A stretch of DNA of 64,000 bases from Bacillus benzoevorans (GTDB lineage: Bacteria; Bacillota; Bacilli; Bacillales; Cytobacillaceae), in assembly GCF_014207535.1 (NCBI RefSeq), contig NZ_JACHGK010000008.1:1-64000 (forward strand). Direction: 5' to 3'. This document shows positions 1 through 8,911 of the stretch, piece by piece. The first letter of the stretch is position 1. The number at the start of each line of letters is the position of its first letter. Below the pieces are notes generated by a model. It saw only the letters and a program-made list of their open reading frames with translations. It was not told the DNA's origin and made no database searches. A program made the translations under genes and the position numbers.

Positions 1-31
1 TTGTGCGAATCCTGACAAAACCATCTAGTGA

Positions 32-772
32 TGCTGTTTTCCGAATAGGTGTTGCTCAAATACGAAACAGTGTTGCCCTAACAGTGAAATAATCATATTC
101 GATCAAGCGTTAATATTATCAAGATTAAATACAGTTATTGAACCTTACAAAAAGGGTGAACTACTTATTGATGTGCCGGAATTATTACATAAGTTTATCG
201 GTAAAGGATTAGAAATATTTCATTTACCTAAAAGAAGTATTCGTTATTATGGTGGTGCGGATAGTGCGTCAGGTGGAGGAAATGACTATTCCACTATTTC
301 AATATTTGATGAAGATGGGCAGCAAGTATTAAGTTTCTATAATAATAGAGTGCCAGTATATGAGTTTGCGGAAATTATTGATTGTATCGGTAAATGGTAC
401 AATTATTGTTTTTATGCCATTGAAAGAAATAGTTATGGTTTACCTGTATTGGAAAGGTTAAGGAAGGATTATAACTATCTCAATTTATATAAACAAAAAC
501 TATTTGACCAACGAACAGGTAAAAAGAAAATGCAATTAGGATTTACAACTACAGCCAGTACAAAGAGTGTATTGATTAGTGACTTCAAGGAAAATTTTGA
601 AAAGGGATTAATTCTAATTGAATGTAAAGAATCATTACAGCAAATGCAGTTATTTATTGAAAATGCAAATGGTTCAATGGGGAATAAGAAGGGCGAAAAG
701 AATCATGATGACCTTGTGATTAGTTTAGCGTTATCAGTACAGGCAAGGAAAATAGGTAAGTGGTATGTGTGA
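32..772 (+). pseudogene. Phage terminase large subunit, nuclease half only (truncated)
   Basis: This is the C-terminal nuclease part of a phage DNA-packaging terminase. The motif GADSASGGGNDYS resembles the first acidic motif of the RNase H-like nuclease fold. ERNSYG and the late NHDDLVISLALS motif fit the second and third catalytic regions. Family members have about 400-550 residues with an ATPase domain of about 250 residues first. Here the reading frame is closed by TAG TGA at 26-31, and no Walker A or B motif is visible upstream in any frame. Terminase-like sequence starts only near position 90 (EIIIFDQA). The first GTG that could start it is at 173. I infer a deletion or frameshift remnant that cannot package DNA. 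The missing half could lie left of the window in another frame. Confidence 0.75.
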
Positions 773-831
773 GGTTTGGTTCAATTCAATGTGAACTAGA
801 CCTTTTTAATTTTAGTAAAGGAGGAATTTAA

Positions 832-2166
832 TTGAGTACGTTAGAACAATACATAAAAGATAAATATGATAGTTCAAGTGATTGGTTTGTACAGTTTGTT
901 CAAGAAATTCCTAATCAATTGAGGGTGCAAGATGTATTCTCAAAGAAGGAATATTTGAATGGCAGCCATGCAATTAAAAATTCACCATCATATAAATATA
1001 ATGGTAAAGAGTTTAATCCTAGAAAGATTGTATTGAGTTATGCAAAAACATTATTAAACTTTCAAAAATCATTCTTATTAGCAAATAACATTACATTAAC
1101 AGGAAATGAAACAGTAGTAAAGGAATTTCAAAGGGTTAGTCGTAAAGGCAAATATGATCGGATTAACTTAAAGATTCTTGATAAGGTATTGAAATATGGA
1201 CAGGTGGCTGAATATGTCTATTTGGATAATGGTATCATTAAATCTAAGTTAATTGATTCTAGTGAGGGTTATCCTGTATATGACGAGAATAATATCCTAA
1301 TTGCCTATATTCAAGCGTTTATGAATGATGGCATTGAATACTATACAGTCTATGAGGAATCCATTGTAAGTGAATATAATAATGCTGGTGGGGATATGAG
1401 ATTAACAGGAAGGTATCATAATCTTAGTGGCTTACCTATTGTATATCATAATGATAATGAATTAGATGATACAGAGGGCAGAAGTGAGTTAGATGATTGG
1501 ATAGAGATTCTTGATAGCATGGAAGATTTGATTAGTAAGTATACTGATTCATTTTATAAATTTATGAATCCTATTCCTGTTGCTATTGGTCAGCAGTTGA
1601 AGGGTGAGGGCTTGCCTAGTCAGATCATTGGTGGCGGTGTAACTCTTGATGATGGTAGTGATTTTAAATTAGTTAGTAATGGATTGGATTATAAATCATT
1701 CGAGACAATTTATAAGACATTGTTACAGTCATTATTAGATGTAAGTCAGACACCTGCTGTAAGTTTAAATAAGACAGATGTAAGTAATTTGTCAGAGGTT
1801 AGTATTAAATTATTATTTTCATTGGCTAATGTGAAAGCAAGTATGAATGAAGAATATATGCGTGAAGGTTTGGAACAACGATTCGATAAGATTAGAACAT
1901 TGTTGGCATTGAGAGGGACAACATTCAGTGATGATGATTATGATACTTTAAATATGGTATTCCAGTATGATACACCAAGTAACAATACAGAAGTTATAAA
2001 GAACCTAAAAGAGTTGAGAGAAATGGGCGGTATCAGTTTAGAATCCTTACTTGAAAAGTCACCATATACAACTGATGTGGTAACAGAGATGGAAAGGTTA
2101 AAAGGTGAAGGGGATAATGTGAGTATTGATCCTAATGTGATTGATAATAATAACCTAGTTGAGTAG
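832..2166 (+). CDS. Phage portal protein (SPP1 gp6-like)
   Basis: This 444-residue protein has the size and layout of the SPP1 gp6/A118 portal family, the dodecameric ring at the capsid vertex through which DNA enters and leaves. The central region (SGLPIVYHNDNELDDTEGRS, then DDWIEILDSMEDLISKYTDSF) and the later DVSQTPAVSLN are typical. The start is TTG at 832, preceded by a strong AAAGGAGG at 817-824. It directly follows the terminase remnant, the usual phage order. The gene appears intact although the genes around it are damaged. Base composition is clearly more AT-rich than the host genes from 5484 onwards, as expected for a phage segment. Confidence 0.85.
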   Translation: MSTLEQYIKDKYDSSSDWFVQFVQEIPNQLRVQDVFSKKEYLNGSHAIKNSPSYKYNGKEFNPRKIVLSYAKTLLNFQKSFLLANNITLTGNETVVKEFQRVSRKGKYDRINLKILDKVLKYGQVAEYVYLDNGIIKSKLIDSSEGYPVYDENNILIAYIQAFMNDGIEYYTVYEESIVSEYNNAGGDMRLTGRYHNLSGLPIVYHNDNELDDTEGRSELDDWIEILDSMEDLISKYTDSFYKFMNPIPVAIGQQLKGEGLPSQIIGGGVTLDDGSDFKLVSNGLDYKSFETIYKTLLQSLLDVSQTPAVSLNKTDVSNLSEVSIKLLFSLANVKASMNEEYMREGLEQRFDKIRTLLALRGTTFSDDDYDTLNMVFQYDTPSNNTEVIKNLKELREMGGISLESLLEKSPYTTDVVTEMERLKGEGDNVSIDPNVIDNNNLVE

Positions 2167-2185
2167 TGGAAAATTGATTTAATGA

Positions 2186-2377
2186 AAAGGTAGGAATATC
2201 AAGGGTTGGAGTGATAAGGTGATATGTCACTTCGCCCTGTTATGTTATACAGAACCTGTCAACCTATATAAAGAACAAGTTTACAATCGAATAAATACTA
2301 TACAAACGGGTGTTCGTAAAGTTAATATACTTGACGGCTTAAATTATAACTATTCTAATCTATTATTATTCGGCTGA
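2186..2377 (+). pseudogene. Coding-like fragment after the portal gene, unidentified
   Basis: The 550 bases between the portal gene and the next ORF hold no intact gene. One frame stays open for 63 codons and reads like protein (for example YKEQVYNRINTIQTGVRK). It has no ATG, GTG or TTG with a ribosome site at its beginning. In SPP1-like phages a minor head protein, scaffold and major capsid gene are expected here, and none is present. I read it as a leftover of a deleted gene. It could also be chance. Confidence 0.25.
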
Positions 2378-2716
2378 TTTTATGCAGAAAACTATCCATT
2401 TCTAATATTATGAGGTGCTGAAAAGGTTGGTATATCAACAATGTATAAAATCCTGCATATCTCATAAAATTGGTACTTCCAAGAACCCTATTATATCAAC
2501 GTTTATGCAACCTATGAATTTCCTAAAATGAGTATTATGTAAACTATATATGGATATACAATACATAAAACTGTATAGAATCCTGATAAAATTTTGCTTT
2601 TATTTGAATATTTGTAGGTTAATTGATAATGTTGATACCCCTAATTGAGAATAAAGGGGCTACAGCATACCATTTTACACATGTAGAAAAAATTTAGAAA
2701 AAAATCAGGTGAATTA

Positions 2717-2911
2717 ATGTTAAATCTAAAACAATATTTTTGTAATCACGATTATCAATGTATTGCTGAACATAAATCTACACAATCAAACTTATGGAAA
2801 TGTAAGAAGTGTAATGTTTATTATATTCAACATTATGGAATTGGTATTGGTTATAAATGCAAAGTACCAAATATAGGCGGTTGGATTAAATTCACAATGT
2901 CAATCCTATGA
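2717..2911 (+). CDS. Small putative zinc-ribbon protein, phage type
   Basis: This 64-residue ORF has an N-terminal CNHDYQC followed by WKCKKCNVYY and a further CKV. The spaced cysteine pairs resemble the small zinc-ribbon proteins common in phage genomes. The ribosome site is weak (AGGTGAATT). The last residues overlap the next fragment, so the C-terminus may be altered. Function unknown. It may be a remnant rather than an active gene. Confidence 0.4.
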   Translation: MLNLKQYFCNHDYQCIAEHKSTQSNLWKCKKCNVYYIQHYGIGIGYKCKVPNIGGWIKFTMSIL

Positions 2912-3108
2912 AAATGGCTAGATGTATTATTGAGTTGGAAAGAATTTATGGGATCAGAAATGGTGGAGACAGAGGGAATCAATACAAGGAACCAGATTCA
3001 CATAATGTTAATCTGCCAAAAACTCAAAAAGATTTTGCTACTGAATTTTCTTTAAATTTCAATCACCTTCAAACCCTTATATATCAACGGATTCGACACA
3101 TATTATAA
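2908..3108 (+). pseudogene. Fragment of a ParB-like DNA-binding protein
   Basis: The 66-residue frame reads ARCIIELERIYGIRNGGDRG and then LPKTQKDFATEFSLNFNHLQ. This resembles the middle of prophage ParB/Spo0J-type proteins, where an ELERIYGIR block precedes a helix-turn-helix of the form TQxxLAxxLGxSxxTL. Family members are several hundred residues long, so both ends are missing. The frame runs into the direct repeats near 3071, whose translation ends it. I read it as a gene remnant. The family assignment rests on motif memory, not a search. Confidence 0.4.
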
Positions 3109-3397
3109 AAGTAGTGAAAACCCTTATAAATCAACACTTTTGAGACATTATTTTCTATACATTCATTTCTATTCATTTTATTTGTCAATTGTGGGTAAAG
3201 TATCACATTAAAATTTTAAATCAATAGAAATGGAACATATACAATTACCCTTATTTTCTTATTTATTTACATGAATAAATCACATAACTATTTACCCTTA
3301 CAAATACCCCAGCCAAACATTACAACTTATTTTTATTAATAAATAAACATGTTTTTTAGCAATAGAATTGAATCTGTGCCATCTAATATAGAAAGGA
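3109..3397. other. AT-rich non-coding stretch
   Basis: No ORF, strong hairpin or promoter pair stands out beyond the repeat copy at its left end. The stretch is very AT-rich and separates the ParB-like fragment from the two virion-like genes. Confidence 0.4.
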
Positions 3398-3406
3398 ATG
3401 ATAAAT

Positions 3407-3751
3407 TTGAATAACCTTCAACGCTTAGAATTAGAAACAAAAGGAATTAAATTGGAACAGGATGAACTAACTATATATTTACAAGAAAATGACTTGCAGC
3501 CATTCACAGAATATAATCCTTCCAGTAATACCAACAAACGTAATATTTATAAATCGGCTTTATCTGCACTTGAATCAATTGCTAATGATACAAACCGTAT
3601 GCAAACAATTAAATTAGATGATATGACATTATCCTATTTTCATCAGAACTTAATGAATCGTATAGATCAACTGGAACATAAAATAAGAAATTTGAAAACG
3701 GATGAACAGATACAAAATGAATCTAATTTCTTTATGTTGTTTGCGGATTAA
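3407..3751 (+). CDS. Hypothetical phage protein, possibly head-tail connector
   Basis: About 114 residues, highly charged and probably mostly helical, with no motif that I recognise. An in-frame ATG exists at 3398, but the ribosome site GAAAGGA at 3391-3397 abuts it. TTG at 3407 has proper spacing, and the portal gene nearby also uses TTG. Position and size, just before another small phage-like gene and downstream of a portal gene, suggest a head-tail connector. That is inference from context only. Confidence 0.5.
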   Translation: MNNLQRLELETKGIKLEQDELTIYLQENDLQPFTEYNPSSNTNKRNIYKSALSALESIANDTNRMQTIKLDDMTLSYFHQNLMNRIDQLEHKIRNLKTDEQIQNESNFFMLFAD

Positions 3752-3789
3752 TTGCGAAATCAGTTTCGTATTTGAAAGGAGGTTACAGA

Positions 3790-4359
3790 ATGTTTCAAGT
3801 CAATCAAATTGATCTAGAATACATGTTTGAATTAATGGGACAAACAGTATTAATTAATGATGTGGAACGTAAAACCATTATTACTAATAAAACATTAAGT
3901 GAAAATGAAGAAAGATATTTACATACATTAGATAAAGTTTCTATGGGTGATTTAGTTTCTATTGATGATGAAAAGTTTCTTATTATGACTGAAACCATTA
4001 CAAAACGTAACGGAAAATATAAGGCACTTATTAGACATTGTAATTATGTGATAGAAATACCGACAATTGTTCAAGAATTGATAGGATATGATAGTTATGG
4101 TAGACCTGTTTATCAAGATGTAGAGGGTGAACCAATTTTAATTCCTTCTATTGTGGAAAATAAATCATTTGCAGTTAGTGGAAGTCAATTATTAGTGGCT
4201 GATAATCAGATTATTGTGATTGTACAAGATAATGAAGTGAATCGGAATAAGTTTGCGGTCAACGGTACATTTAATTTAATGGATAAGAATTGGAAAGTTT
4301 TAAATGATGATCGGACAAAAAGAGGGTTATTAATTTTAACTTGTGAAATGACTGCATAA
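3790..4359 (+). CDS. Hypothetical phage protein, possibly head-tail joining
   Basis: 189 residues, acidic and beta-rich in appearance. The start at 3790 (MFQVNQIDLEYMF) is chosen because AAAGGAGG lies at 3774-3782; an upstream in-frame ATG at 3772 precedes that site. The N-terminal half (VERKTIITNKTLSENEERYL) with KFLIMTETITKRNGKYKALI resembles small phage head-closure or adaptor proteins in general layout, but I recognise no named family. It is the last gene before the attachment-site-like tRNA fragment. No tail, lysis or integrase gene follows, so the element ends abruptly. Confidence 0.55.
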   Translation: MFQVNQIDLEYMFELMGQTVLINDVERKTIITNKTLSENEERYLHTLDKVSMGDLVSIDDEKFLIMTETITKRNGKYKALIRHCNYVIEIPTIVQELIGYDSYGRPVYQDVEGEPILIPSIVENKSFAVSGSQLLVADNQIIVIVQDNEVNRNKFAVNGTFNLMDKNWKVLNDDRTKRGLLILTCEMTA

Positions 4360-4491
4360 TTTTATAGACAAGCCCAAAATTCTCCATTATAATAGAAGAA
4401 AGTCAATAACGGTCAAGTTCGTTTTTTGACCATTCATTAAAATGTAATGTAAACGTTGTTAGTTATGTATTTGTGTATATTTGTCCTTTAT

Positions 4492-4526
4492 AGGAGGTCG
4501 GGAGTTCGAATCTCTCCTGGGACGCC
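4492..4526 (+). other. tRNA 3'-end fragment, probable attachment site of the phage element
   Basis: The sequence contains a complete T-arm (GGGAG, loop TTCGAAT, CTCTC), an acceptor 3' strand CTGGGAC, a discriminator G and an encoded CCA. The upstream 40 bases do not form an anticodon or D arm, so this is not a whole tRNA gene. Duplicated tRNA 3' ends are the usual crossover core of tyrosine-integrase elements. The DNA is phage-like on the left and host-like on the right. The matching intact tRNA, most like an arginine tRNA to my eye, should lie beyond the left edge. Confidence 0.7.
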
Positions 4527-4563
4527 ATTTTGAACACCAACTACATATATTCTGCTTTGAAAT

Positions 4564-4597
4564 GAAACTCATCTTTCCTTTAAGATGAGTTTTTTGT
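4564..4597 (+). terminator. Intrinsic terminator after the tRNA fragment
   Basis: AAACTCATCTT pairs with AAGATGAGTTT around a short loop and runs into a T tract. It is probably the terminator of the original tRNA gene that was kept at the junction. Confidence 0.75.
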
Positions 4598-5072
4598 ACT
4601 GATAAAAAAGCATAAAATTGCAGCGAAGAAGCATCTCGACGTAGTTGCAATTTTAAGGATATCAGTATAAGTGCAATAAGATCTTACTTAGAGCTTCAGC
4701 TCTTAGTAAAATCAATCGGGCTCTGCGCGACATACGCCTCTGTCTTCGCCTTCCAGGCTCGCCACTTGGCGAGTTTTCTTTATGTTTTGTTTTCGATATG
4801 TGTCATTCGTGGATTTTTCAATCTGATGGATGTGACAAAATTCCCCAATATATTCTAAAAAAATTTATTAAACGACTAAATTTTCAAACAAAATCACTGA
4901 TAAATCAACAATGAAAGCGAATTCATAATAGATTATCTTTTTAAATTTATCGAATTATTCTCATGAATGGGTATTGACTCAAACGTAAATTGAGCGTAAT
5001 ATAGTCTCAACAAAAGCAATATAAATCAAGCAGTGAAATGTGATGTGAAAGAAATCGATTCTATTTAAATGT
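4598..5072. other. Non-coding region with several hairpins before the ilv-leu control region
   Basis: No gene is visible. Three foldbacks lie in the first 180 bases: AAAATTGCA...TTGCAATTTT (about 4613-4653), a near-perfect stem around TTCAG (4684-4709), and CTCGCC/GGCGAG followed by TTTTCTTT (4758-4780), which looks like a terminator. The GC-rich stretch 4710-4760 stands out from AT-rich surroundings. The remaining 290 bases are AT-rich and featureless. Confidence 0.45.
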
Positions 5073-5087
5073 ATTTTACAGAATATT
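5073..5087. promoter_or_regulatory. CodY-like box upstream of ilvB
   Basis: ATTTTACAGAATATT matches 12 of 15 positions of the CodY consensus AATTTTCWGAAAATT. CodY represses ilv-leu in B. subtilis when branched-chain amino acids and GTP are high, so the location fits. The match is by eye. Confidence 0.45.
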
Positions 5088-5118
5088 TCATCCATTCCAA
5101 TTTAGAATGTTAGTATAG

Positions 5119-5145
5119 TTTACAGACGCAAGCATATGATAGAAT
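5119..5145 (+). promoter_or_regulatory. Possible promoter of the ilv-leu leader
   Basis: TTTACA at 5119-5124 and TAGAAT at 5140-5145 are separated by 15 bases, shorter than ideal. TATGAT at 5135 is an alternative -10. The position just before the T-box stem I supports a start near 5150. Confidence 0.35.
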
Positions 5146-5149
5146 TAAA

Positions 5150-5447
5150 TGACTAAAACGATGAAGAGGATAAGTAGTTTTATACTCGGGATTGCCCAGA
5201 GAGCCGGGATTGCTGTGAACCGGTGAATCCAGTATTGAATGAACTCACCTCTGAGTGCCTGCCTGAACAATGGAAATTAATTAAGGCTGGCCGGGTGCAT
5301 TGCACTCGTTACAAAAACGAACAATATTTTTTGTTCATGAGTGTACGCATAGCGTAAACAAGGGTGGTACCGTGGAACAGGTTTCAAAGCCTTTTCATCC
5401 CTTTGCCTAATAGATGGTAAGTGAGGGATGGAAGGGCTTTTTATTTT
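5150..5447 (+). promoter_or_regulatory. T-box leader of the ilv-leu operon (leucine specifier)
   Basis: The T-box sequence AGGGTGGTACCGTGGA is at 5361-5376. An intrinsic terminator follows (AAGCCTTTTCATCCC against GGGATGGAAGGGCTT, then T residues, 5386-5447). Upstream, stem I contains GAA CTC ACC, giving the specifier CTC, a leucine codon, at 5244-5246. Uncharged leucine tRNA would bind and favour the antiterminator, switching on ilvB and the genes behind it. The B. subtilis ilv-leu operon is controlled in the same way. Confidence 0.92.
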
Positions 5448-5483
5448 GCATTCATTTTTAGAAGAACAGAGGAGGTTTAATCG

Positions 5484-7205
5484 ATGTTGCAGGAAACTGC
5501 CTTTGCCGGGATAAAGGCCGAAAAACAACCGATTAGCGGAGCGGAATTATTTTTGAAAGCTTTGGAAGAGGAAAATGTAGATGTCATCTTTGGTTATCCT
5601 GGTGGAGCTGTTTTACCGATTTATGACAAAATCTACGATTCAAAGATTCGTCACATCCTGCCGCGTCACGAACAAGGAGCGATTCATGCGGCGGAAGGTT
5701 ATGCAAGAATTTCAGGTAAACCAGGAGTTGTTATCGTCACATCAGGACCGGGAGCTACAAATATAGTTACAGGACTAGCTGACGCGATGATGGATTCTAT
5801 TCCATTAGTTGTATTCACAGGCCAGGTTGCTACGGGTGTGATTGGTACGGATGCATTTCAAGAAGCAGATATCCTTGGAATTACTACTCCAATTACAAAA
5901 CATAATTATCAATTGCGCGATGTTAATGATATTTCCCGTGTCATTAAAGAAGCATTTTATATTGCATCAACTGGACGCCCAGGACCAGTATTAATTGATT
6001 TTCCTAAGGATATTGCAACAGCAATCGTTGAAATGCAGGAAAAAGCTGAAATAAATTTGCCGGGATATCAACCGACTTTACAGCCGAATTATTTACAAAT
6101 CCGTAAATTAACCGAAGCTGTAAGCAGAGCAAAACGGCCTTTGATTTTAGCTGGTGCCGGAATCCTTCATTCTAAAGCAACGGCTGAATTAAAGGAATAC
6201 GCGGAACAGCAAAATATTCCGGTTGTTCACACTTTGCTTGGGCTTGGCGGATTTCCAGCGGATCATAAATTATTTATTGGTATGGGCGGTATGCACGGAT
6301 GCTATGCTGCGAACATGGCTATGTATGAATGTGATTTATTAATCAATATTGGAGCCCGTTTTGATGATCGGTTAACTGGCAGTCTAGAGCATTTTGCTCC
6401 AAACGCGACGGTAGCTCATATTGATATTGATCCTGCAGAAATTGGAAAAAATATACCAACAAAAATTCCTGTCGTTGCCGATGCGAAAGAAGCATTAAAA
6501 CAATTGATCGCCCAACAGGGTAAACAGCCTGTTCATCAGGAATGGGTTAAAAAGATTGATAAATGGAAGCAGGACTATCCATACTTCTTTGACGACAAGG
6601 ACTGTGAACACTTAAAACCACAAAATATCTTAAAGATGCTTTATGAAAAGACTAAAGGGGAAGCCGTTGTTGTTACAGACGTTGGGCAGCATCAAATGTG
6701 GGCAGCTCAATATTATGAATTTAAGGAAGCTGACAAATGGGTCACTTCAGGCGGTCTGGGCACAATGGGATTTGGTCTTCCTGCCAGCATTGGAGCACAA
6801 ATTGCCGCGCCTGAAAAAACAGTTCTTTCGGTTCTGGGCGATGGCGGTTTCCAAATGAATCCGCAGGAGCTGGCCGTTATTAGAGAACATAATCTTCCTG
6901 TGAAAATTGTGATTATCAATAATATGGCACTTGGTATGGTTAGACAATGGCAGGAGCTTTTCTTTGATAAGCGTTATTCCCACAGTCAGATTCCAGGACA
7001 GCCAGATTTTATTAAACTTGCAGATGCATATGGCATCAAAGGCTACCGTATTCAGACGAATGAAGAAGCAAATACTATCTTAGATGAGGTACTGCATAAC
7101 AACGAACCCGTTGTTTTAGATTTTAGAGTGGATCCAGGTGAAAATGTTTATCCTATGATTCCAGCAGGAAAAGGACTACATGAAATGGTAGGTGCTAAAC
7201 CATGA
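5484..7205 (+). CDS. ilvB: Acetolactate synthase large subunit
   Basis: This is the catalytic subunit of acetohydroxyacid synthase. It condenses two pyruvates, or pyruvate with 2-oxobutyrate, in the first common step of valine, leucine and isoleucine synthesis. At 573 residues it is full length. The catalytic glutamate lies in RHEQGAIHAAEGYAR (E63). The thiamine diphosphate motif starts at VLGDGGFQMN and ends about 25 residues later at IINN, and the FAD-associated middle domain lies between. GAGGAGG sits before the ATG at 5484. It is the first gene after the T-box leader and overlaps ilvN by four bases (ATGA), so the two subunits are translationally coupled. Confidence 0.97.
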   Translation: MLQETAFAGIKAEKQPISGAELFLKALEEENVDVIFGYPGGAVLPIYDKIYDSKIRHILPRHEQGAIHAAEGYARISGKPGVVIVTSGPGATNIVTGLADAMMDSIPLVVFTGQVATGVIGTDAFQEADILGITTPITKHNYQLRDVNDISRVIKEAFYIASTGRPGPVLIDFPKDIATAIVEMQEKAEINLPGYQPTLQPNYLQIRKLTEAVSRAKRPLILAGAGILHSKATAELKEYAEQQNIPVVHTLLGLGGFPADHKLFIGMGGMHGCYAANMAMYECDLLINIGARFDDRLTGSLEHFAPNATVAHIDIDPAEIGKNIPTKIPVVADAKEALKQLIAQQGKQPVHQEWVKKIDKWKQDYPYFFDDKDCEHLKPQNILKMLYEKTKGEAVVVTDVGQHQMWAAQYYEFKEADKWVTSGGLGTMGFGLPASIGAQIAAPEKTVLSVLGDGGFQMNPQELAVIREHNLPVKIVIINNMALGMVRQWQELFFDKRYSHSQIPGQPDFIKLADAYGIKGYRIQTNEEANTILDEVLHNNEPVVLDFRVDPGENVYPMIPAGKGLHEMVGAKP

Positions 7206-7720
7206 TCAAAAGAATCATCAGTTTAACAGTTTTGAATCGTCCAGGAGTGCTTAACCGTATTACCAATTTGTTTTCGAAAAGAAACTATAATATTGAGAGT
7301 ATTTCGGTAGGGCTTTCGGAGCAGGAAGGTGTTTCCAGGATTACCTGTGTTGTGCAAGTGGAAGATGAAAGAATTATTGAACAAATTACAAAACAGCTAA
7401 ACAAACAAATTGATGTGTTAAAGGTAGTAGATATTACCGATCAGTCGATTGTCGCACGGGAGCTGGCGTTAATTAAGGTACCTACACTGCCAACAACAAG
7501 AAATGAGATTTATTCACTCATTGAACCATTCCGTGCTTCAATTGTAGATGTCAGCAAAGACAGCATTGTCATTCAAATTACCGGAGAATCGGAAAAAATT
7601 GAAGCTTTTATTGAATTGATTAAACCGTACGGTATAAAAGAACTGGCAAGAACGGGTTCAACTGCTTTCCCAAGAGGAATGCAATTACAATCAAATTCGC
7701 CAAAAATCTCAATTGTGTGA
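7202..7720 (+). CDS. ilvN: Acetolactate synthase small (regulatory) subunit
   Basis: 172 residues, the usual size of IlvN/IlvH. The N-terminal ACT domain is clear (SLTVLNRPGVLNRITNLFSK, then RNYNIESISVG, residues about 5-40), and a C-terminal ALS_ss_C domain follows from about residue 80. It binds valine at the ACT interface and gives feedback control to IlvB. The start codon overlaps the ilvB stop. A 165-base gap with no strong terminator separates it from ilvC. B. subtilis naming uses ilvH for the same gene. Confidence 0.95.
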   Translation: MIKRIISLTVLNRPGVLNRITNLFSKRNYNIESISVGLSEQEGVSRITCVVQVEDERIIEQITKQLNKQIDVLKVVDITDQSIVARELALIKVPTLPTTRNEIYSLIEPFRASIVDVSKDSIVIQITGESEKIEAFIELIKPYGIKELARTGSTAFPRGMQLQSNSPKISIV

Positions 7721-7885
7721 TTTTCAGGAAAATCGAAAAATTGGATAATCCCCTGTTGTGAGGCTCCCAAAAAGAGAAATCCGCAAAACAGGAAATTATA
7801 TATTTACGAAATACACATACTTTAGTTATGGCTGTATTCGAACTAAAAAAATTAAACTTATTATCAGAGAGGAAGTATTATTACA

Positions 7886-8911
7886 ATGGCAAAAATGTAC
7901 TATAACGGAGATGCAAATGCAGAATTTTTAAATGGAAAAACAGTAGCAGTGATTGGATATGGCTCACAAGGTCATGCTCACTCTTTAAATATGAAAGAAA
8001 GCGGAGTAAATGTTATCATCGGTCTTCGTAAAGGACGTTCATGGGATCGTGCAGTAGAAGCTGGTTTTGATGTATATTCTGTTGCAGAAGCTACAGCTAA
8101 AGCAGATGTAGTAATGATCTTATTACCAGATGAACAGCAAGCAAAAGTTTACAAAGAAGAAATTCAACCAAACCTAAAAGGTCAAGCATTAATGTTTGCT
8201 CATGGTTTCAACATCCACTTCAGCCAAATCGTACCTCCAGCAGATTGTGATGTTCTATTAGTAGCTCCTAAAGGACCAGGACACTTAGTAAGAAGAACAT
8301 ACACTGAAGGTGCCGGCGTACCAGCAATCTTTGCTATTTATCAAGATGTAACAGGAAATGCAAAAGAATTAGCATTATCATATGCATGTGCAATCGGATC
8401 ATTACGTGCTGGTGGAATTGAAACAACATTCAAAGAAGAAACTGAAACCGACCTATTCGGTGAGCAAGCCGTTCTTTGCGGTGGGTTAACTTCTTTAATT
8501 AAAGCTGGTTTCGAAACGCTTGTTGAAGCAGGCTACCAACCTGAAGTTGCTTACTTCGAGTGTTTACATGAAATGAAATTAATCATTGACCTTATCTATG
8601 AAGGCGGTATGTCTAACATGCGCTATTCAATCTCTGACACAGCTCAATGGGGAGACTTTGTCAGCGGTCCACGCGTAGTAGATGCTTCAGCTAAAGCAAA
8701 AATGAAAGATGTATTAACTGACATCCAAACTGGTAAATTTGCGAAAGAATGGATTCTAGAAAACCAATCTAACCGTGCAATGTTCAATGCAATCAATGCT
8801 CGTGAAAATGAACACCAAATCGAAGTGGTCGGCCGTGAATTAAGACAAATGATGCCATTCGTTAACGATACACGTAAAAAGGAAGAGGTGGTGGGTAGTG
8901 CAAAAAATTAA
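7886..8911 (+). CDS. ilvC: Ketol-acid reductoisomerase (NADP+)
   Basis: A 341-residue class I enzyme that isomerises and reduces acetolactate or acetohydroxybutyrate to the dihydroxy acid, using Mg2+ and NADPH. The N-terminal Rossmann fold shows GYGSQGHAHSLNMKESG. The knotted C-terminal domain carries the metal ligands in ETETDLFGEQAVLCGG and later CLHEMKLIIDLIYEGG. GAGGAAG precedes the ATG. Its last 14 bases overlap leuA. Codon use is biased towards A/T-ending codons more than in neighbouring genes, which may reflect high expression. Confidence 0.97.
   Translation: MAKMYYNGDANAEFLNGKTVAVIGYGSQGHAHSLNMKESGVNVIIGLRKGRSWDRAVEAGFDVYSVAEATAKADVVMILLPDEQQAKVYKEEIQPNLKGQALMFAHGFNIHFSQIVPPADCDVLLVAPKGPGHLVRRTYTEGAGVPAIFAIYQDVTGNAKELALSYACAIGSLRAGGIETTFKEETETDLFGEQAVLCGGLTSLIKAGFETLVEAGYQPEVAYFECLHEMKLIIDLIYEGGMSNMRYSISDTAQWGDFVSGPRVVDASAKAKMKDVLTDIQTGKFAKEWILENQSNRAMFNAINARENEHQIEVVGRELRQMMPFVNDTRKKEEVVGSAKN

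Larger units (their letters stand above)
2424..3136 (+). repeat. Dispersed copies of an AACCCTTATATATCAACG-like motif
   Basis: Four related 16-18 bp copies lie in the damaged phage segment: around 2425-2440 (TTGGTATATCAACA), 2484-2501 (AACCCTATTATATCAACG), 3072-3089 (AACCCTTATATATCAACG) and 3119-3135 (AACCCTTATAAATCAAC). All are on the same strand. Short direct repeats like these can be arm-type binding sites for tyrosine integrases or excision factors. No integrase gene is present in the window, so the role is inferred only from position near a phage end. Confidence 0.45.

Noticed and set aside
1..92. Short open frame at the left edge as a gene end
   Set aside because: 29 codons in frame 3 with no recognisable motif. 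Too short to assign.
4440..4530. A complete tRNA gene
   Set aside because: Only the T-arm, acceptor 3' strand and CCA are present. Upstream sequence forms no D or anticodon arm.
4459..4650. Minus-strand 63-codon ORF over the tRNA fragment
   Set aside because: It is formed from the tRNA end and terminator sequence, with no ribosome site.
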